A stretch of 64,000 nt of DNA from a bacterium (GTDB lineage Bacteria; SZUA-79; Acidulodesulfobacterales; Acidulodesulfobacteraceae). Positions within the stretch are counted from its first letter, which is position 1; the number at the start of each line of letters is the position of its first letter. A model generated the notes under the pieces. It saw nothing but the letters and a program-made list of their open reading frames with translations, was not told the DNA's origin and searched no databases. The stretch spans positions 44,640-108,639 of the forward strand of contig DAHVOJ010000001.1 in the NCBI GenBank assembly GCA_027318865.1, in the 5' to 3' direction. Shown here in pieces: positions 18,569-28,070 of this stretch. A program made the position numbers and the translations under genes.

Positions 18569-19666
18569 ATGAAAATAGATTTATTCGATTACAAATTTAA
18601 TCCGGAAAGTATTGCAAAATATCCGAAAAATAACAGGGACGAGGCTAAACTGCTTGCGGTCGACGTTGGAAATTTTAAAATAGAGCATAAAAAATTTTAC
18701 GAAATAACGGATTATATAAACAAAGGCGACGTAGTAGTCGTCAATAATTCTTACGTAAAAAAGGCGAGAATATTCGGAAAAAGAGCTTCATGCGGCAAAG
18801 TAGAAATATTTATAACGGAATTTCCGATGAATATTTTTTTTCCGTTAAAACTGAACGCGCTGTTAAAATCGCACAAAACGGTCAAAGAAGGAGAAAAAGT
18901 CGAGATAACCGAAATGGAATCCGGGAATGAAACCGTTCCGCGTAAGGTTTATATCACGGCGGAAAAAAATTGCGGGTATGGAAATTACGAAATATCGATT
19001 AAGACTAAAGAAGACTATGATTATATTTTCGGAAAATGCGCCGTTATTCCCTTGCCGCCCTATATAAAACGAACTGCGGAAAAAACGGACGACGTATATT
19101 ACCAGACGGTTTATGCAGACGATTCTGCCGGATTTTCCGTAGCGGCGCCCACTGCGGGCTTACATTTTACAGGCGAAACAATAAACGCAATAAAAGAAAA
19201 AGGCGGTATTTTTACCGCCGTATCGTTAAATATAGGTCTTGGAACTTTTCTTCCGGTGAGAACCGAAGACGTAAGGGACCATAAAATCCATAAAGAAACC
19301 TACTCTATCTCGAGAGAAACCGCCGGCACGATTAACAATGCGTCGAAATCGAAAAATAAAATAATCGTTACCGGAACTTCCGCCGTCAGATGTTTAGAAT
19401 CCGCGAAAGCGGTAAAACTTGGCGGCGGCGTATTTGGCATAACTCCGCGCAAAAACGAGGAAACATCCTTATATATTTATCCCGGTTACAAATTCAAAAT
19501 AACGAAAAATCTCATTACGAATTTTCATCAGCCTAAGTCGTCGTTATACATAATGATTTGTGCGCTTATAGGTATAGAAAAGACGAGAGCCGTTTACGAA
19601 GAAGCGTTAAAAAACGACTACTCGCTTTTCAGCTACGGCGATGCAATGTATCTTTATAATATATGA
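18569..19666 (+). CDS. queA: S-adenosylmethionine:tRNA ribosyltransferase-isomerase
   Basis: Adds the epoxycyclopentanediol group to 7-aminomethyl-7-deazaguanine in tRNA, making epoxyqueuosine. Family signatures are LFDYKFNPESIAKYP at the N-terminus, VVVNNSYVKKARIFG near 53-67, PLPPYIKR near 165, FSVAAPTAGLHFT near 192-204 and NIGLGTFLPVR near 222-232, and a C-terminal NFHQPKSSLYIMICAL. 365 residues is normal. It is followed after 30 bases by tgt, the next partner in queuosine synthesis. Confidence 0.97.
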   Translation: MKIDLFDYKFNPESIAKYPKNNRDEAKLLAVDVGNFKIEHKKFYEITDYINKGDVVVVNNSYVKKARIFGKRASCGKVEIFITEFPMNIFFPLKLNALLKSHKTVKEGEKVEITEMESGNETVPRKVYITAEKNCGYGNYEISIKTKEDYDYIFGKCAVIPLPPYIKRTAEKTDDVYYQTVYADDSAGFSVAAPTAGLHFTGETINAIKEKGGIFTAVSLNIGLGTFLPVRTEDVRDHKIHKETYSISRETAGTINNASKSKNKIIVTGTSAVRCLESAKAVKLGGGVFGITPRKNEETSLYIYPGYKFKITKNLITNFHQPKSSLYIMICALIGIEKTRAVYEEALKNDYSLFSYGDAMYLYNI

Positions 19667-19696
19667 ATAATATGTTTATCCCGACTTATATAGCGT

Positions 19697-20821
19697 ATGG
19701 CATTTAAAACAATTAAAAAAGACGGGCGCACCGCCGCAAGAACGGGATTGCTCGAAACTAAAAACGGAACGATAGAAACGCCGGTTTTTATGCCGGTAGG
19801 AACTATAGGCACGGTAAAATCGCTCTCTCCTTTCGAGCTCTATGACGAAGGCTTCAAAATTATGCTGTCGAACACATATCACCTGTTTTTAAGACCGGGA
19901 ACCGAAGTAATTAAAAAATTCGGCTCCGTTAGAAACTTTACGGGATACAGAGGCTCTATACTGACGGATTCCGGCGGATTTCAAATTTTCAGCCTCGCAA
20001 AATTTGCAAAGATTAAAGACGAAGGCGTAGAATTTATGTCCCATATCGACGGCGAAACCCATTTTTTCACTCCTGAACGCGTAATAGAAATTCAGAGTAT
20101 TTTAGGTTCCGATATAATGATGCAGCTTGACATTTTTTCCGGTCCGGACGCAAAAAGAGAAAAAGCCGAAAAAGATCTGGATACGACTTTAAAGTGGGCG
20201 GAAAAATCTATTGCGGCAAAAAAGCCGGGAAACGGGACCGAAACCGCGGCCGGCTGCGGCAACCTATTGTTCCTTATAACGCAGGGCAACTTTTTTGAAG
20301 ATTTAAGGGAAAAATCTGCCCGCATAATGTCCGGCATGAACGCCGACGGTTATGCCGTGGGGGGTCTCGCCGTCGGAGAAACGAAAGAAACTATGCTGAG
20401 AATGCTTGAAATTTCCGCCGCCAATCTTCCGGAAAACAAACCCCGTTATCTTATGGGCGTCGGAACTCCTTCAGACATAGTCAATGCCGTATCTCTGGGC
20501 ATCGATATGTTCGACTGCGTCCTGCCGACGAGAAACGCAAGAAACGGCTTTGTTTTTACATCGCTCGGAACGGTCAACATAAAAAATTCTTCGCATAAAT
20601 TCGAAACTTTACCGATAGACCCCGAATGTGATTGCTTTTGCTGTAAAAATTTCAGCGCCGCATACGTCAGACATGCTTTTATGAGCAGGGAAATATTTGC
20701 GCAGAGGCTTTTGACCCTGCATAACCTGCATTTTTATCAAAATTTAATTATGCGGATAAGGCGGTCTATCGAAAATGGCGATTTTTACGATTTTTCCAAA
20801 AATTATTCATCTTTGTTTTGA
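19697..20821 (+). CDS. tgt: tRNA-guanine transglycosylase
   Basis: Exchanges guanine-34 of certain tRNAs for preQ1. Catalytic Asp91 lies in TDSGGFQIFSL (residues 90-100). The nucleophile region reads DMFDCVLPTRNARNG. A zinc site has CDCFCC plus a downstream histidine in YVRHAF. The length of 374 matches bacterial Tgt. It is in the same strand and probably the same transcript as queA. A short Gly/Thr/Glu-rich insertion lies near residue 175 (KKPGNGTETAAGCG). Confidence 0.97.
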   Translation: MAFKTIKKDGRTAARTGLLETKNGTIETPVFMPVGTIGTVKSLSPFELYDEGFKIMLSNTYHLFLRPGTEVIKKFGSVRNFTGYRGSILTDSGGFQIFSLAKFAKIKDEGVEFMSHIDGETHFFTPERVIEIQSILGSDIMMQLDIFSGPDAKREKAEKDLDTTLKWAEKSIAAKKPGNGTETAAGCGNLLFLITQGNFFEDLREKSARIMSGMNADGYAVGGLAVGETKETMLRMLEISAANLPENKPRYLMGVGTPSDIVNAVSLGIDMFDCVLPTRNARNGFVFTSLGTVNIKNSSHKFETLPIDPECDCFCCKNFSAAYVRHAFMSREIFAQRLLTLHNLHFYQNLIMRIRRSIENGDFYDFSKNYSSLF

Positions 20822-20912
20822 CTTTCTTTCGATATAAATATAATATAATAAAATTCGCAAATTAATAAGTTCATAATTTATAATAAATTTAATAAAATAA
20901 AAAGGAGAAAGT

Positions 20913-21275
20913 ATGAAAATTTTATCGGATTTACCGGGTTTGTTTAATATCTTCGAGGTCAAACCGGCTTATGCAGCCGGCGGCGCACCGGCAAAAGCAG
21001 GCGGAGGCTGGGAAGCTACATTAATGAATTTTGCGCCGCTTATTGCTATCGTGGCTATCTTTTATCTTCTAGTAATACTGCCTCAGCAAAAAAGAACAAA
21101 AGAACACAGAAAAATGATAGAATCGCTTAAGGTAGGCGATGAAATTATGACAACCGGCGGAATATACGGCATTATTACCGGAATAGCCGAACAGGTTTTT
21201 ACGGTAGAAATAGCTAAAGACGTTAAAATTAAAATTACCAAGAGTTCCGTTGCGGCGAAAACGGCGAAACAATAA
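20913..21275 (+). CDS. yajC: Sec translocon accessory subunit YajC
   Basis: Small inner-membrane protein associated with SecDF and SecYEG. A hydrophobic helix spans about residues 39-57 (FAPLIAIVAIFYLLVIL), followed directly by the family motif PQQKRTKEHRKMIESLKVGDE and TGGIYGIITGI. The N-terminus is longer than usual, with a Gly/Ala-rich segment before the helix that could be mistaken for a signal peptide. A strong AAGGAG site lies just upstream of the ATG. It heads the yajC-secD-secF operon. Confidence 0.95.
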   Translation: MKILSDLPGLFNIFEVKPAYAAGGAPAKAGGGWEATLMNFAPLIAIVAIFYLLVILPQQKRTKEHRKMIESLKVGDEIMTTGGIYGIITGIAEQVFTVEIAKDVKIKITKSSVAAKTAKQ

Positions 21276-21317
21276 AACGTTAATTTAACTTATTAATTTA
21301 GTTTATGGTGAGGCTTG

Positions 21318-22895
21318 ATGAAACCTGTTAAAACTCGAGTAATTTTAATAGCCGTATTTATTTTGATATCTTTTTTTTCTATAATCCCGTCTATTTATCC
21401 AAATACGCCGGGATGGTGGAAAGCTATAACAGGTAATGCGGAAATGCATCTGGGACTCGACCTTCAGGGCGGCGTGTACCTCGTCGAAAGAGTAGAAACC
21501 GGCAAGGCGGTAAAAGAAAAACTTTATAAAGACTATTCCGATATAGAATCTTTCGTGAAAGCAAAAAAACCCGGCAAAACCAAAGACATTACATTAAAAA
21601 ACGGCTATATCGTCCTGAGCGGCGGTCTTCTTAAAAATAAAACGTCGATGGCGGCTCTTAAAACATACATAAAAAATCATCATATTTCGTTAAAATTATC
21701 GAACGATATAATCGGCTTCAAACCGTCGGCACTTTCTCTATACAAAAAAGAGGCGGTAGAAGGCGCGGTCGAGGTAATGAGAAACAGAATAGACCAGTTC
21801 GGACTCGTAGCCCCAAAAATAGCCAGACAGGGAAAAAATTTAATAGTCGTAGAACTGCCGGGAGTAAAAAACGTCAAGCAGGCGATTAAACTCATAGGAA
21901 AAACGGCAAGGCTTACTTTTAAGCTCGTTGACGACAAACATAATATTGTAAACGCGTTAAACGGAAAAATCCCCAAAGGCGACGAAATTTTATATCATAT
22001 TAAATATAATAAATATACCCATAAAACAACAAAAATACCGTATCTTTTAAAGAAAACCGTATTGTTGGACGGATCCGCAATTTCAAGCGCAAACGTTCAG
22101 ATGAATCAATATAATCAACCGACCGTCGGGGTTTCGTTAAATTCCGAAGGCGCAAAACAATTCGGAAAAATAACTACAAAATATACAGGCAAAAGACTTG
22201 CCATAATACTCGACCGTAACGTTATTTCCGCTCCGGTAATAGAAGAACCGATACTCGGCGGCAATGCATCTATTTCGGGACATTTTACCATGGCGCAGGC
22301 AAATAATCTTGCAATAGCGTTGCGTTCAGGCGCACTGCCGGCTCCCGTAAAAATAATCCAGAACAATACGGTTGGTCCAACGCTCGGCGCAGACTCGATC
22401 CACGACGGAATACTCGCCGCCGTGGTAGGTACTATTCTCGTTATACTATTTATGGTATTTTATTATAAATTTTCAGGTTTAATCGCCGATTTTGCCCTGC
22501 TGGAAAACGTGCTTTTCCTTATGGCTGCGCTTTCGCTTTTCGGGGCAACGCTCACGCTGCCCGGCATCGCCGGAATTATACTGACTATAGGTATGTCCGT
22601 GGACTCGAACGTTCTTATATTCGAAAGAATACGTGAAGAGCTTAGAGAAGGAAAACCGATCGTAATAGCCATAGAAAACGGATACAACAAAGCATTTTTT
22701 ACGATTCTCGATTCCCATGTCACGGCTCTTATTACCGCGGCGGTACTTTTCTACTTCGGTTCGGGTCCGGTAAAAGGTTTTGCGGTAACCCTTTCGCTCG
22801 GTATAATGATAAACCTGTTCACTTCTTTGGTCGGTACAAAGGTTATATTCGATATAATATCCAACAAAAAAGAGCTTGATAAATTAAGTATCTAA
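21318..22895 (+). CDS. secD: Protein translocase subunit SecD
   Basis: Membrane component that uses the proton motive force to help release exported proteins on the periplasmic side. The RND fold is visible: an N-terminal helix at about 8-26, LGLDLQGGVYLVE near 45-57, a large periplasmic domain with RNRIDQFGLVAPKI near 155, and six-helix C-terminal membrane part with TLPGIAGIILTIGMSVDSNVLIFERIREE-type DxxxxxxR core. I chose the ATG at 21318 because GGTGAGG lies 4 bases upstream; a TTG one codon earlier is also in frame. 525 residues. secF follows after 20 bases. Confidence 0.97.
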   Translation: MKPVKTRVILIAVFILISFFSIIPSIYPNTPGWWKAITGNAEMHLGLDLQGGVYLVERVETGKAVKEKLYKDYSDIESFVKAKKPGKTKDITLKNGYIVLSGGLLKNKTSMAALKTYIKNHHISLKLSNDIIGFKPSALSLYKKEAVEGAVEVMRNRIDQFGLVAPKIARQGKNLIVVELPGVKNVKQAIKLIGKTARLTFKLVDDKHNIVNALNGKIPKGDEILYHIKYNKYTHKTTKIPYLLKKTVLLDGSAISSANVQMNQYNQPTVGVSLNSEGAKQFGKITTKYTGKRLAIILDRNVISAPVIEEPILGGNASISGHFTMAQANNLAIALRSGALPAPVKIIQNNTVGPTLGADSIHDGILAAVVGTILVILFMVFYYKFSGLIADFALLENVLFLMAALSLFGATLTLPGIAGIILTIGMSVDSNVLIFERIREELREGKPIVIAIENGYNKAFFTILDSHVTALITAAVLFYFGSGPVKGFAVTLSLGIMINLFTSLVGTKVIFDIISNKKELDKLSI

Positions 22896-22915
22896 ATAGC
22901 ATAAAGGAGTAAAAA

Positions 22916-23827
22916 TTGGAATTTATAAAAAACACGCATTTTAATTTTATAGGCAAAAGAAAATATTCTTTCGTTATTTCGTCTATTCTGGTGATTTTCG
23001 GCATTATAGAAATTATAACCATGATAGCCGGCACGGCAAAAATAGGAATAGATTTTACCGGAGGGCTGTCTATGCAGCTCGCGTTTAAACACAAAATATC
23101 GATTTCATCGGTAAGAAAAATTCTTATACCGGCCGGGTTTAAAGACGTTAAAATTGTCAAAATTAAAGGAAAAAACGATATTATAATACAGACCAAAGCC
23201 GTGTCGAAAGATTTAAACTCTTATACCGCAAAAATTAAAAAAGCTATTAAAAATTCTTTCAAAAAAAATCCTTCCACCGTCGTCAGCAGTGAAATGATAG
23301 GTCCGTCGGTAGGCAAAAAACTTTCTAGAGATGCCGTCATAGCGATTATTATATCTATTATTGCCATAATATTATACATAACATGGCGGTTTGAATTCAG
23401 ATTCGGCCTTGCGGCGGCTATTGGACTCGGGCACGACGTGCTTGCTCTTCTCGGAGTGATTTTCATTTTTCAAAAAGAAATTACGCTTCTTGTGATTACC
23501 GCTGTTTTAACCGTTGCCGGATATTCGCTTACGGATAAAGTCGTCGTTTTCGACAGAATAAGGGAAAACTTAAAAATAGAAACGGAAAAAGCAAAACATA
23601 TCGATTTAAAAGGTCTCGTAAATATCAGTATAAACGAAGTTCTGACAAGAACGGTGGTTACGTCGCTTACCGTCGTATTAGTCGTGTTATCCCTGTTTTT
23701 TCTCGGCGGCATAGTCCTGCATGATTTTGCCTTTACTTTACTTCTAGGCGTTTTGATAGGAACTTATTCGTCGATATTCATAGCCAGCCCTATTATGGTT
23801 ATTTTAAACGAGAAACATTATAAATAA
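22916..23827 (+). CDS. secF: Protein translocase subunit SecF
   Basis: Partner of SecD. It starts with TTG at 22916, which is preceded by AAGGAG (22904-22909) at a good 6-base spacing; no ATG is suitable. Features are GIDFTGGLSMQL near 44-55, the SecF periplasmic loop, GPSVGKKLSRDAVIA near 128-142, then membrane helices with the conserved DKVVVFDRIRENLK near 205-219 and TRTVVTSLTVVLVVLSLFF near 239. 303 residues. Confidence 0.96.
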   Translation: MEFIKNTHFNFIGKRKYSFVISSILVIFGIIEIITMIAGTAKIGIDFTGGLSMQLAFKHKISISSVRKILIPAGFKDVKIVKIKGKNDIIIQTKAVSKDLNSYTAKIKKAIKNSFKKNPSTVVSSEMIGPSVGKKLSRDAVIAIIISIIAIILYITWRFEFRFGLAAAIGLGHDVLALLGVIFIFQKEITLLVITAVLTVAGYSLTDKVVVFDRIRENLKIETEKAKHIDLKGLVNISINEVLTRTVVTSLTVVLVVLSLFFLGGIVLHDFAFTLLLGVLIGTYSSIFIASPIMVILNEKHYK

Positions 23828-23868
23828 ATTTAGTACTCGAAAAGTGCATATAAATTTAAAATTAAAAT

Positions 23869-25863
23869 ATGGAAAAAGAATATGTTCACGGATATTTAAA
23901 AAAACGCCTTCCCATATATCTTAGCGATACTGCTTCTTCGCTTATATTGAAAAGAATAGTTTCGCAGTTAAATTACGACCCTTTTTATAGGGAAAAAGAA
24001 TATGAAATAGAAACCGGCGGCTCCGAAGATTCGGTAAAAGCCGCTCTGTGTTGTTTTATAGATAATTATCTTAATCCTTCCTTAAAATATCTTAACGATC
24101 CGTTTCTTATATCGGATATGGATAAAGCGGTGCGGCGCATAACCGGAGCCCTTTTAGACGACGAGTCTATATGCATATACGGGGATTACGACGTGGATGG
24201 AATATCGGCTACGTCTTTTCTCGTTTCTTTCTTGAGGGAATTAAAAAAAATATTAAAGCCGGACGGCGAACATAAATCCGACGGATATTCCGTTTTTTAC
24301 AAACTGCCGGACAGAATAAAAGACGGTTACGGGTTAGGGATAGAACCCATAGACGAAATATGCGATTTCGTAAACGAGAGCGGCGGCAAACCGCTGTCGC
24401 TGATTATAGCCGTTGACCTCGGAATAACCGGAACTAAAGAAGTCTCGTATGCAAATTCTAAAAATATCGACGTTATAATATGCGACCATCATGAAGTACC
24501 GTTAAACGGCGAATCGGAAATTATTCCTCCCGCCCATGCCATACTTAATCCTAAACGCAAAGGGGATAAATTTCCTTTTAAATTTTTACCGGGCGTAGGC
24601 ATCGCTTTTAATCTCGGCATAGCTCTTAGAAAACATCTTGTAAATGAAGGCATTCTGAATACATACCCAAACCTTAAGAACTATTTAGATATAGTATGTC
24701 TCGGCATTATAGCGGATATAGTTCCTATGTACGGAGACAACAGAACTCTTACCCGTTACGGACTTCAAATATTAAACGAAAATCCCAGACCGGGAATAAA
24801 AGAATTAAGACGCATATGCGGACTGTATTTTGACAACGTCAACGAATCCGACGTAGCATGGAAAATTGCGCCAAAAATCAACGCCGCCGGCAGGGTAGGC
24901 GACCCTTCCGTAGCAGTGGAACTATTAACGCAAAAAGACCCTAAAATCGCTTTTAACCTTGCGCAGGAACTTGAATCTTTTAACAGAAAAAGGCAACTGC
25001 TTGAAAATGCCTGTTTTGTAGAAGCAATGAACCTGATTAACGAAAAATCCAAAATTTCCGAAGGAATGCTTCCAATAATTATTTTAAGGGGAGAATCGTG
25101 GCACCCCGGCGTAATAGGAATTGCTTCGTCTAAAATCGCCGATTATTTAAAGAAACCGGTTCTTTTGCTCACCGGTTATAAAGAAAACGTTTACATCGGC
25201 TCTGCAAGGTCGTGCGGCGATATAGATATATACGCTTTTTTAAAACGATACGAATCCTTCTTTACAAAATTTGGAGGACATAAAATGGCTTGCGGGCTGA
25301 CGCTAAAAAGGGGCTCGGACGTCGATAATTTTATTGCCGCGGTTTTATCCTGCGCGCAAGAAAAAAAAACCGGCTTATCGGCGGAAAAAGCGTCGGAAGA
25401 AGTTTTCGGAGATGCCGTCGTCCATGCCGCAGAATCGACTTTAACCGCTTCTCCATATTCCTGTTACGATGAAGAAATAAACATAGAATCTCTTTCCGAC
25501 AAAGAATTTTGCGAAATCATAAAAATAATATCTCCCTGCGGACCGCTGAACGAACAGCCAAAGTTTTTAATAAGAAATATTAATCTTTTAGATATAAACA
25601 GACGCGAATTCAGAAATAAGAATCCCAAAAAAAGCTGCGACTATAACTGCTATTTTACGCTGAATATTGCCGAAAATTCACTGAGCGGAAAGAAAGAATG
25701 CGCAAAATATAAGGCAATGGTATTTAACAAACGCGGAATTGCAAACGATATTTTAAAATTTAACGAAGCGGCTAAAAATAAAAACCCGGTGGATAAAATC
25801 ACGGTGGACGGAATTATATTCGAATTTTTTAACGGTTATATAAAAATACTTGATTTCATATAA
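23869..25863 (+). CDS. recJ: Single-stranded-DNA-specific exonuclease RecJ
   Basis: 5'-3' exonuclease in recombination and mismatch repair. The DHH phosphoesterase motifs are intact: CIYGDYDVDGISAT at 102-115, DLGITG near 183, and ICDHHEVP near 204-211. DHHA1 is marked by SWHPGVIGIASSKIAD near 408-423 and FGGHKMACGLTLK near 463-475. An OB-like C-terminus follows. At 664 residues it is longer than the usual 560-580, with an extended charged region between DHHA1 and the end. It starts about 40 bases after secF with no strong ribosome binding site. Confidence 0.95.
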   Translation: MEKEYVHGYLKKRLPIYLSDTASSLILKRIVSQLNYDPFYREKEYEIETGGSEDSVKAALCCFIDNYLNPSLKYLNDPFLISDMDKAVRRITGALLDDESICIYGDYDVDGISATSFLVSFLRELKKILKPDGEHKSDGYSVFYKLPDRIKDGYGLGIEPIDEICDFVNESGGKPLSLIIAVDLGITGTKEVSYANSKNIDVIICDHHEVPLNGESEIIPPAHAILNPKRKGDKFPFKFLPGVGIAFNLGIALRKHLVNEGILNTYPNLKNYLDIVCLGIIADIVPMYGDNRTLTRYGLQILNENPRPGIKELRRICGLYFDNVNESDVAWKIAPKINAAGRVGDPSVAVELLTQKDPKIAFNLAQELESFNRKRQLLENACFVEAMNLINEKSKISEGMLPIIILRGESWHPGVIGIASSKIADYLKKPVLLLTGYKENVYIGSARSCGDIDIYAFLKRYESFFTKFGGHKMACGLTLKRGSDVDNFIAAVLSCAQEKKTGLSAEKASEEVFGDAVVHAAESTLTASPYSCYDEEINIESLSDKEFCEIIKIISPCGPLNEQPKFLIRNINLLDINRREFRNKNPKKSCDYNCYFTLNIAENSLSGKKECAKYKAMVFNKRGIANDILKFNEAAKNKNPVDKITVDGIIFEFFNGYIKILDFI

Positions 25864-25886
25864 TAACTGCTTAATTTTACTATGTT

Positions 25887-26840
25887 ATGAAAACTTTTAC
25901 GGCGATAGAAATCGACTATAACAGGTTTAAAATACTTGAAATTCATAAAAAAAAACATAGTTACTTTTTGAATAATTTTGTAAATGAGGCGATAGAAAAT
26001 TTAAATTACGACGACGTAAATTCCGTTTCGATAAACCTCAAAAAAATCATAGCCGAAAATAAAATCAATATAAAAAACGTATTTACGTCTATTAACGGAA
26101 ATTCTGTCGAAAGTTTTAGTTTCAACTTACCGGTTATGCCCGAATCCGACCTTAAACCCGCCGTAGAATACGAATTGAAAAAAGTTCTCCCTTTTCCGGT
26201 ATCCCAGTGCATATTCGATTATATTTATATAGAAACGGCGGATGAATCCGGCAACAGGGCTTTAAAAATTACGACTTTTGCAGTCAAAGAAGAATATATT
26301 AATAAGTTAAAATCAATTTTCGATATGTCGGCAATAAAAATAAAATCGATAGAATGCAAAACCGTATCTATTTATAATAATATAAGATACTTAAATAAAA
26401 ATAAAACGGGGCATCTCGTGCTTTGCGATGTCGGGGATAAAACTGTAAAGATAGCTATTATATTGAACGACGCGATTAATTTCGAGAGAACCGCCGATGG
26501 ACTAAATCTGAAAAATATGGACGATGAAACGGCGGCCGGCGTTATAGCCGAAGAACTTAAAAGAACCATAGATTTTTATTTTGCCGGAAAATCTTTGCCG
26601 CCTATAGACGGAATCATACTTACCGGACTTTTTTCCGGCGCTAAGGGATTTGACGCTAAGATTTCCGACGCCGTGACGTTAAGGGCTTATTCGGTTTCGG
26701 TTTTAACCCTCGTTAAATCGGAAAAGTATTCATTTTATCTGTCGAAAAATTTAAACAAATATAATCTTAAAGATAATCCCGAATTTTTTAGACCGCTCGA
26801 AGATATGTGGACTACGTTCGGACTTATTATAAACAGGTAG
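25887..26840 (+). CDS. pilM: Type IV pilus assembly protein PilM-like
   Basis: Actin-like cytoplasmic protein that links PilN/PilO to the pilus machine. The 317-residue protein begins MKTFTAIEIDYNRFKILEI and has the PilM-type LPVMPESDLKPAVEYELKKVLPFP region at about residues 75-98 (quoted core: AVEYELKKVLPFP), an LVLCDVGDKTVKIAI phosphate-binding strand near 178 and a GIILTGLFSGAKG element near 245. It lies directly before PilN-like and PilO-like genes, and that context strengthens a weak family match. Divergence from standard PilM is considerable. Confidence 0.75.
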   Translation: MKTFTAIEIDYNRFKILEIHKKKHSYFLNNFVNEAIENLNYDDVNSVSINLKKIIAENKINIKNVFTSINGNSVESFSFNLPVMPESDLKPAVEYELKKVLPFPVSQCIFDYIYIETADESGNRALKITTFAVKEEYINKLKSIFDMSAIKIKSIECKTVSIYNNIRYLNKNKTGHLVLCDVGDKTVKIAIILNDAINFERTADGLNLKNMDDETAAGVIAEELKRTIDFYFAGKSLPPIDGIILTGLFSGAKGFDAKISDAVTLRAYSVSVLTLVKSEKYSFYLSKNLNKYNLKDNPEFFRPLEDMWTTFGLIINR

Positions 26841-26849
26841 CGGGGCAAT

Positions 26850-27467
26850 ATGAAAAGGACCGCTTATGAAAAAACAAGAATAAACTTACTGCCTGCTAAA
26901 GACAAAAACCGCATTGCAAAACGGCGAAAAAATCTCGTTATTATTTTAATAATTACGGTATATCTGATTTTTATCGTTTTAATGGATTTTGCGTCGGTTT
27001 TAAGCAACAACTATAAAAGAGCTTACATATCTAAATTAAACCAGCGCTTAACGATGTTGAAAACAAAAAATATCTTAAACGAAACCTTTGAATCGGCAAT
27101 CGGCAAAAGAAAAATTCTTCTTAAAGATATACGGAAAAAAATTAAAGTTATCGAAAATCTAAAAAAACTTAAAGTACGGTGGAACAAAAAAATCGCCGAA
27201 ATCGTAACCGCCGCTCCAAACGGGGTATGGATGAGCGGATTATTGCTGCAAAAAGGGGTTATAACCATAAACGGAAACAGCGTATCTTTATCCGGAATTT
27301 CGGCATATATAAACAATCTTAAAAAAACTAACTTATTCGTGAAAATTACGCTCCAAGAAGTCGGAAGAAAGACTGTAAACGGAAATACCTTTTATTCATT
27401 CGACTTACAAGCGGTTTTGAATATTCCTTACATTGATTTAAAAAGCGCCGGAGGCGAAAAAAAATAG
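26850..27467 (+). CDS. pilN: Type IV pilus assembly protein PilN-like
   Basis: Bitopic inner-membrane protein of the alignment complex. It starts with a PilN-like cytoplasmic tail containing RINLLPAKDKNR at residues 8-19 (the segment that binds PilM), has one helix at about 27-50, a coiled coil at about 58-110 and a small ferredoxin-like periplasmic domain. 205 residues is normal. It starts 9 bases after pilM and ends 12 bases before pilO. Confidence 0.85.
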   Translation: MKRTAYEKTRINLLPAKDKNRIAKRRKNLVIILIITVYLIFIVLMDFASVLSNNYKRAYISKLNQRLTMLKTKNILNETFESAIGKRKILLKDIRKKIKVIENLKKLKVRWNKKIAEIVTAAPNGVWMSGLLLQKGVITINGNSVSLSGISAYINNLKKTNLFVKITLQEVGRKTVNGNTFYSFDLQAVLNIPYIDLKSAGGEKK

Positions 27468-27479
27468 GCGGCATATATA

Positions 27480-28070
27480 ATGAAAAGGCACGGTAAATTA
27501 AAACAGATAGCGGCATATTTAAAAAGCAATAAGATAGCGGCGGTTATACTTATGGTATTCGTATTTATTTATTTAATAAACAGCGATATATTTTTAAATA
27601 TTATGTCAAAAAAAATATCGCTAAAAAATACGGCTATCGCTAAACTTAACGGGCGGATAAATACTATAAAAAAATCGACCGGTTCGCTTTCGGCGGAAAA
27701 AAGAGGTCTTATTAACATCGAAAACCAGATAAAAATATTAAGAATTAAACTCAAAAATGCGGAAATTATGCTTCCAAAAACATTTATGATATCAAATTTA
27801 ATTAAAAATATTTCATTAAACAAACCTGCGGAAAATTTTTCGATAGAAAATATAAATTTTGGAACACCGGCAAAATATGATAGCGTAACGGAGCTCCCAA
27901 TAAATATTTCCATAACCGGAGGTTTCAATAAAACCGTAAAATTCATTAAAAATGTTAATTCGATGAAAAGAATTTTTACTATCGATTACGTTTCTATTAA
28001 AGCAAGCAAGAAATCGTTTCCCGATATTAAAGCCGATATAAAAGGCTATGTTTTTGCTATGGACGGTTAA
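27480..28070 (+). CDS. pilO: Type IV pilus assembly protein PilO-like
   Basis: Periplasmic partner of PilN. It has one membrane helix at about residues 18-38, then a coiled coil at 42-95 with AKLNGRINTIKKS and IENQIKILRIKLKNAEIMLP (the PilO LP motif), and a periplasmic fold. 196 residues is standard. The stop overlaps the convergent tatC by 4 bases, so transcripts from both strands meet here. No pilP or pilQ follows on this strand; they are on the other strand beyond tatC. Confidence 0.83.
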   Translation: MKRHGKLKQIAAYLKSNKIAAVILMVFVFIYLINSDIFLNIMSKKISLKNTAIAKLNGRINTIKKSTGSLSAEKRGLINIENQIKILRIKLKNAEIMLPKTFMISNLIKNISLNKPAENFSIENINFGTPAKYDSVTELPINISITGGFNKTVKFIKNVNSMKRIFTIDYVSIKASKKSFPDIKADIKGYVFAMDG